Shown here piece by piece: positions 61,980 through 64,000 of a stretch of DNA of 64,000 nucleotides. The translations under genes and the position numbers were made by a program. This DNA is from Chaetoderma sp. LZ-2023a (taxonomy: Eukaryota > Mollusca > Caudofoveata > Chaetodermatida > Chaetodermatidae): contig CM067363.1 in assembly GCA_034401795.1 (NCBI GenBank), forward strand, positions 30,261,855-30,325,854, read 5' to 3'. Below the pieces are notes generated by a model. That model was not told where the DNA came from and did not search any database. It saw nothing but the letters and a program-made list of their open reading frames with translations. Numbering within the stretch: the stretch's first letter is position 1; every line of letters starts with the position of its first letter.

Positions 61980-63690
61980 CGGCAGAGTAGTTTCCGGATG
62001 ATAACTCAGTTACCGTTTGTCAGATAGCATTGAAGCTTCATAGAGTGTTTGGACTAGGTCATGGGAAGAAACCTATCGATATCGACGATGATCCAAAATC
62101 CAAGATGGCCGCCATGCACCGGTGGCTATCTTGAAAATTGGTTTCCGGATGATAACTCTGTTACCGTTTGTCAGATCGCATTGAAAATTCATATGGTTGT
62201 GGGACTACGCCTGGAGAAGAAACCTATTGAGATCGACGATGATCCGAAATCCAAGACGGCCATCTTGAAAATTGGTTTCCAGATGATAACTCCGTTACCA
62301 TTTATCGGATTGCTTTGAAGCTTCATGGAGTGGTTGTACTAGGACTGGGGAAGAAATCTATCAAAATTGACGATGATCCGAAATCCAAGATGGCCGCCAG
62401 CCACCGGTAGCCATCTTTTAAAATTGTTTTCTGGATGATAATTCCGTTACCGTTTATCAGATCGCTTTGAAACTTCATAGAGTGGTTGGACTAGGTCTGC
62501 GGAAAAAACCTATCGAAATCGATGATGATCCAAAATCCAAGATGGCCGCCAGCCACAGGCGGCCATCTTGAATATTGGTTTCCGGATGATAACTCTGTTA
62601 CCATTTATCGGATCGCTTTGAAACCTCATAGAGTGGTTGGACTAGGTCTTGGGAAGAAACCTATCGAAATTGACACTGATCCAAAATCCAAGATAGCCGC
62701 CAGTGACCAGTAGCCATCTTGAAAATTGGTTTCTGGATGACAACTCTGTTACAGTTTATCAGATCGTTTTGAAACTTCATAGAGTGGTTTGCGGAAGAAA
62801 CCTATCGAAATCGACAATGATCCGAAATCCAAGATGGCCGCCAGCCACCGGTGGCCATCTTGAAAATTGGTTTCCAGATGATAACTCCGTTATCGTTTAT
62901 CAGATCGCTATGAAACTTCATAGAGTGGTTGGACTACCTCTGGGGAAGAAACCTATCGAGATTGACAATGATCCAAATCCAAGTTGGCCGCCAGCCACCG
63001 GTGGCCATCTTGAAAATTGGTTTCCAGATGATAACTCCGTTATCTTTATCGGATCGCTATGAAACTTTATAGGGTTGTTGGACTACCTCTGGGAAAGAAG
63101 CCTATCGAGACTGACAATGATCCAAAATCCAAGATGGCCACCAGCCACTAGTGGCCATCTTGAAAATTGGTTTCCAGATGATAACTCTGTTACCGTTTAT
63201 CGGATCGCTTTGAACTTTTATAGAGTGGTTGGACTAGGTCTGAGGTAGAAACCTATCGAAATCGACAATGATCCGAAATCCAAGATGGCAACCAGCCACC
63301 GGTGGCCATCTTGAAAATTGGTTTCCAGATGATAACTCCGTCATCGTTTATCGGGTCGCTATGAAATTTCATAGGGTGGTTCAACTACCTCTGGGGAAGA
63401 AATTATTGAGATTGACAATGATACGAACTCCAAGATGGCTGCCAGCCACTGGTGGCCATCTCGAAAGTTGGTTTCCAAATGATAACTCCGTTACCGTTTA
63501 TCGGATCCCTTTGAAACTTCATAGGGTGATTGGACAAGGTGTGGAGAGGAAACCTATCAAAATTGAAGATGATCCGAATTCCAAGATGGCCGCCTTTGAA
63601 ACTTCATAGGGTGGTTAGACTAGGTATGGAGAAGAAACCTATCGAAATGGACGATGATCCGAACTCCAAGATGGCCATCCATCATCAAAT
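61980..63690 (+). repeat. 151-bp satellite array, about 12 units
   Basis: The word ACCTATCGA recurs at 62071, 62222, 62356, 62508, 62659, 62800, 62951, 63100, 63251, about 63402, 63552 and 63637, mostly 149-152 apart. Each unit has an inner foldback (AAGATGGCCGCC...GGTGGCCATCTT). Units vary by substitution; two are shortened by 10-17 bp and the last is cut to 85 bp. Confidence 0.93.
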
Positions 63691-63699
63691 AAGTGTTCG

Positions 63700-63806
63700 G
63701 GATGAACTTCATTCATGATGTAATTGATTATGACGTCATCCTACACATCACATAATTCATTATAACGTCATATGATTGATTGATTAATAAAGTGGAATCC
63801 TCCATT
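63700..63806 (-). repeat. MITE-A left half, inverted, bordering the satellite
   Basis: CATTCATGATGTAATTGATT, ATGACGTCATCCTACACATC and AAAGTGGAATCCTCCATT: the same half as at 61799 but reversed. Confidence 0.75.
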
Positions 63807-63836
63807 CTATGTGGATCCTGTGAAAGTCTATATTAC

Positions 63837-63922
63837 ATCATACATGGGGCAGTCCCAGGATGTGCAATGGACTACGTTGCCCTCACATATGGTGATGTTC
63901 TGGGTGGAGGGTGATCCAGGTA
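63837..63922 (-). CDS. Possible upstream exon of the membrane-protein gene (Cys-rich ectodomain)
   Basis: Minus strand: an acceptor-like gataatttag, 86 nt open, and a donor-like GAT|GTAATA. Two bases complete a codon, then 28 codons include QNITICEGNVVHCTSWDCP, with an N-glycosylation sequon (NIT) and three cysteines. It ends in phase 0, which is what 60945-61044 needs. Both splice sites are weak and no family is recognised. A real exon is plausible but unproven. Confidence 0.4.
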
Positions 63923-64000
63923 CTAAATTATCTTGTTTGGTGGTGGGGTGGGTGGAGGGTGCACACAGTCAAATTTCATTAGGTTGTCGAGTGCACCCAA

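Noticed and set aside
61980..63718. Series of + strand open frames with PRWPPATGGHLENWFPDD-like peptides
   Set aside because: They are translations of the 151-bp satellite; frames break between units and have no start or splice logic.

Overview
The window is eukaryotic, animal-type DNA. It has small exons with GT-AG junctions, an A+T-rich background, very many DNA-transposon and retrotransposon remnants, and long mini- and satellite arrays. No bacterial-style operon, rRNA, tRNA or CRISPR array is visible. The mix of DIRS elements, Penelope-like elements, Tx1-like and other LINEs, Harbinger remnants and many palindromic MITEs suits a marine invertebrate, perhaps a mollusc or other lophotrochozoan; that is inference and the species cannot be fixed from sequence alone.

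The one complete host gene is ECHDC3, a crotonase-fold protein that is mitochondrial in other animals. It can be rebuilt on the + strand from ten exons between 23104 and 48777, with every intron phase agreeing, giving 281 residues. Its introns make up about 24.8 kb of the 25.7 kb gene and are filled with repeats: a 31-bp minisatellite seeded on the exon 3 splice donor, an 86-unit 27-bp array, a 21-bp array of about 126 units, a twin-primed LINE, a Harbinger remnant and many MITEs.

Two other host genes are partly visible, both on the minus strand. At the left edge, 599-898 looks like the first coding exon of a type II single-pass membrane protein whose remaining exons lie outside the window. 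At the right edge, 58220-58395 and 60945-61044 (and possibly 63837-63922) are the last exons of a type I single-pass membrane protein.

Layout: 1-2340 partial MITEs and the membrane-protein exon; 2690-4385 a decayed invertebrate multi-copy gene; 4350-8200 MITEs and an ATT microsatellite; 8196-10657 a Tx1-like LINE lacking its RT; 10660-14630 mostly unassigned, with a minus-strand TATA promoter near 13.7 kb; 14940-18620 fragments of a second LINE lineage with a recent tandem duplication; 18620-22900 a dead DIRS element; 23100-48780 ECHDC3; 48780-57300 repeats plus a Penelope-like fragment; 57300-64000 the second membrane-protein gene, with satellite DNA in its introns.

Repeat families named here: MITE-A (about 400-450 bp, ends like AATGGACCTTTCCAG, a central ~95-bp palindrome and several TGACGTCA sites); MITE-C, a MITE-A relative with a different palindrome; MITE-B (TTAA-flanked, CCCTTTAA ends, central palindrome, piggyBac-like); MITE-D (ends AAAGGTGCATATTCACA); MITE-E (ends TAGACTTGCACGATTATT). 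The strongest unusual signals are the splice-donor-seeded minisatellite, two separate 21-bp arrays grown from a MITE-A end, a 151-bp satellite enclosed by inverted MITE-A halves, a MITE-A end that forms part of a 5' splice site, and an in-window filled/empty site pair that identifies MITE-B as a TTAA inserter.
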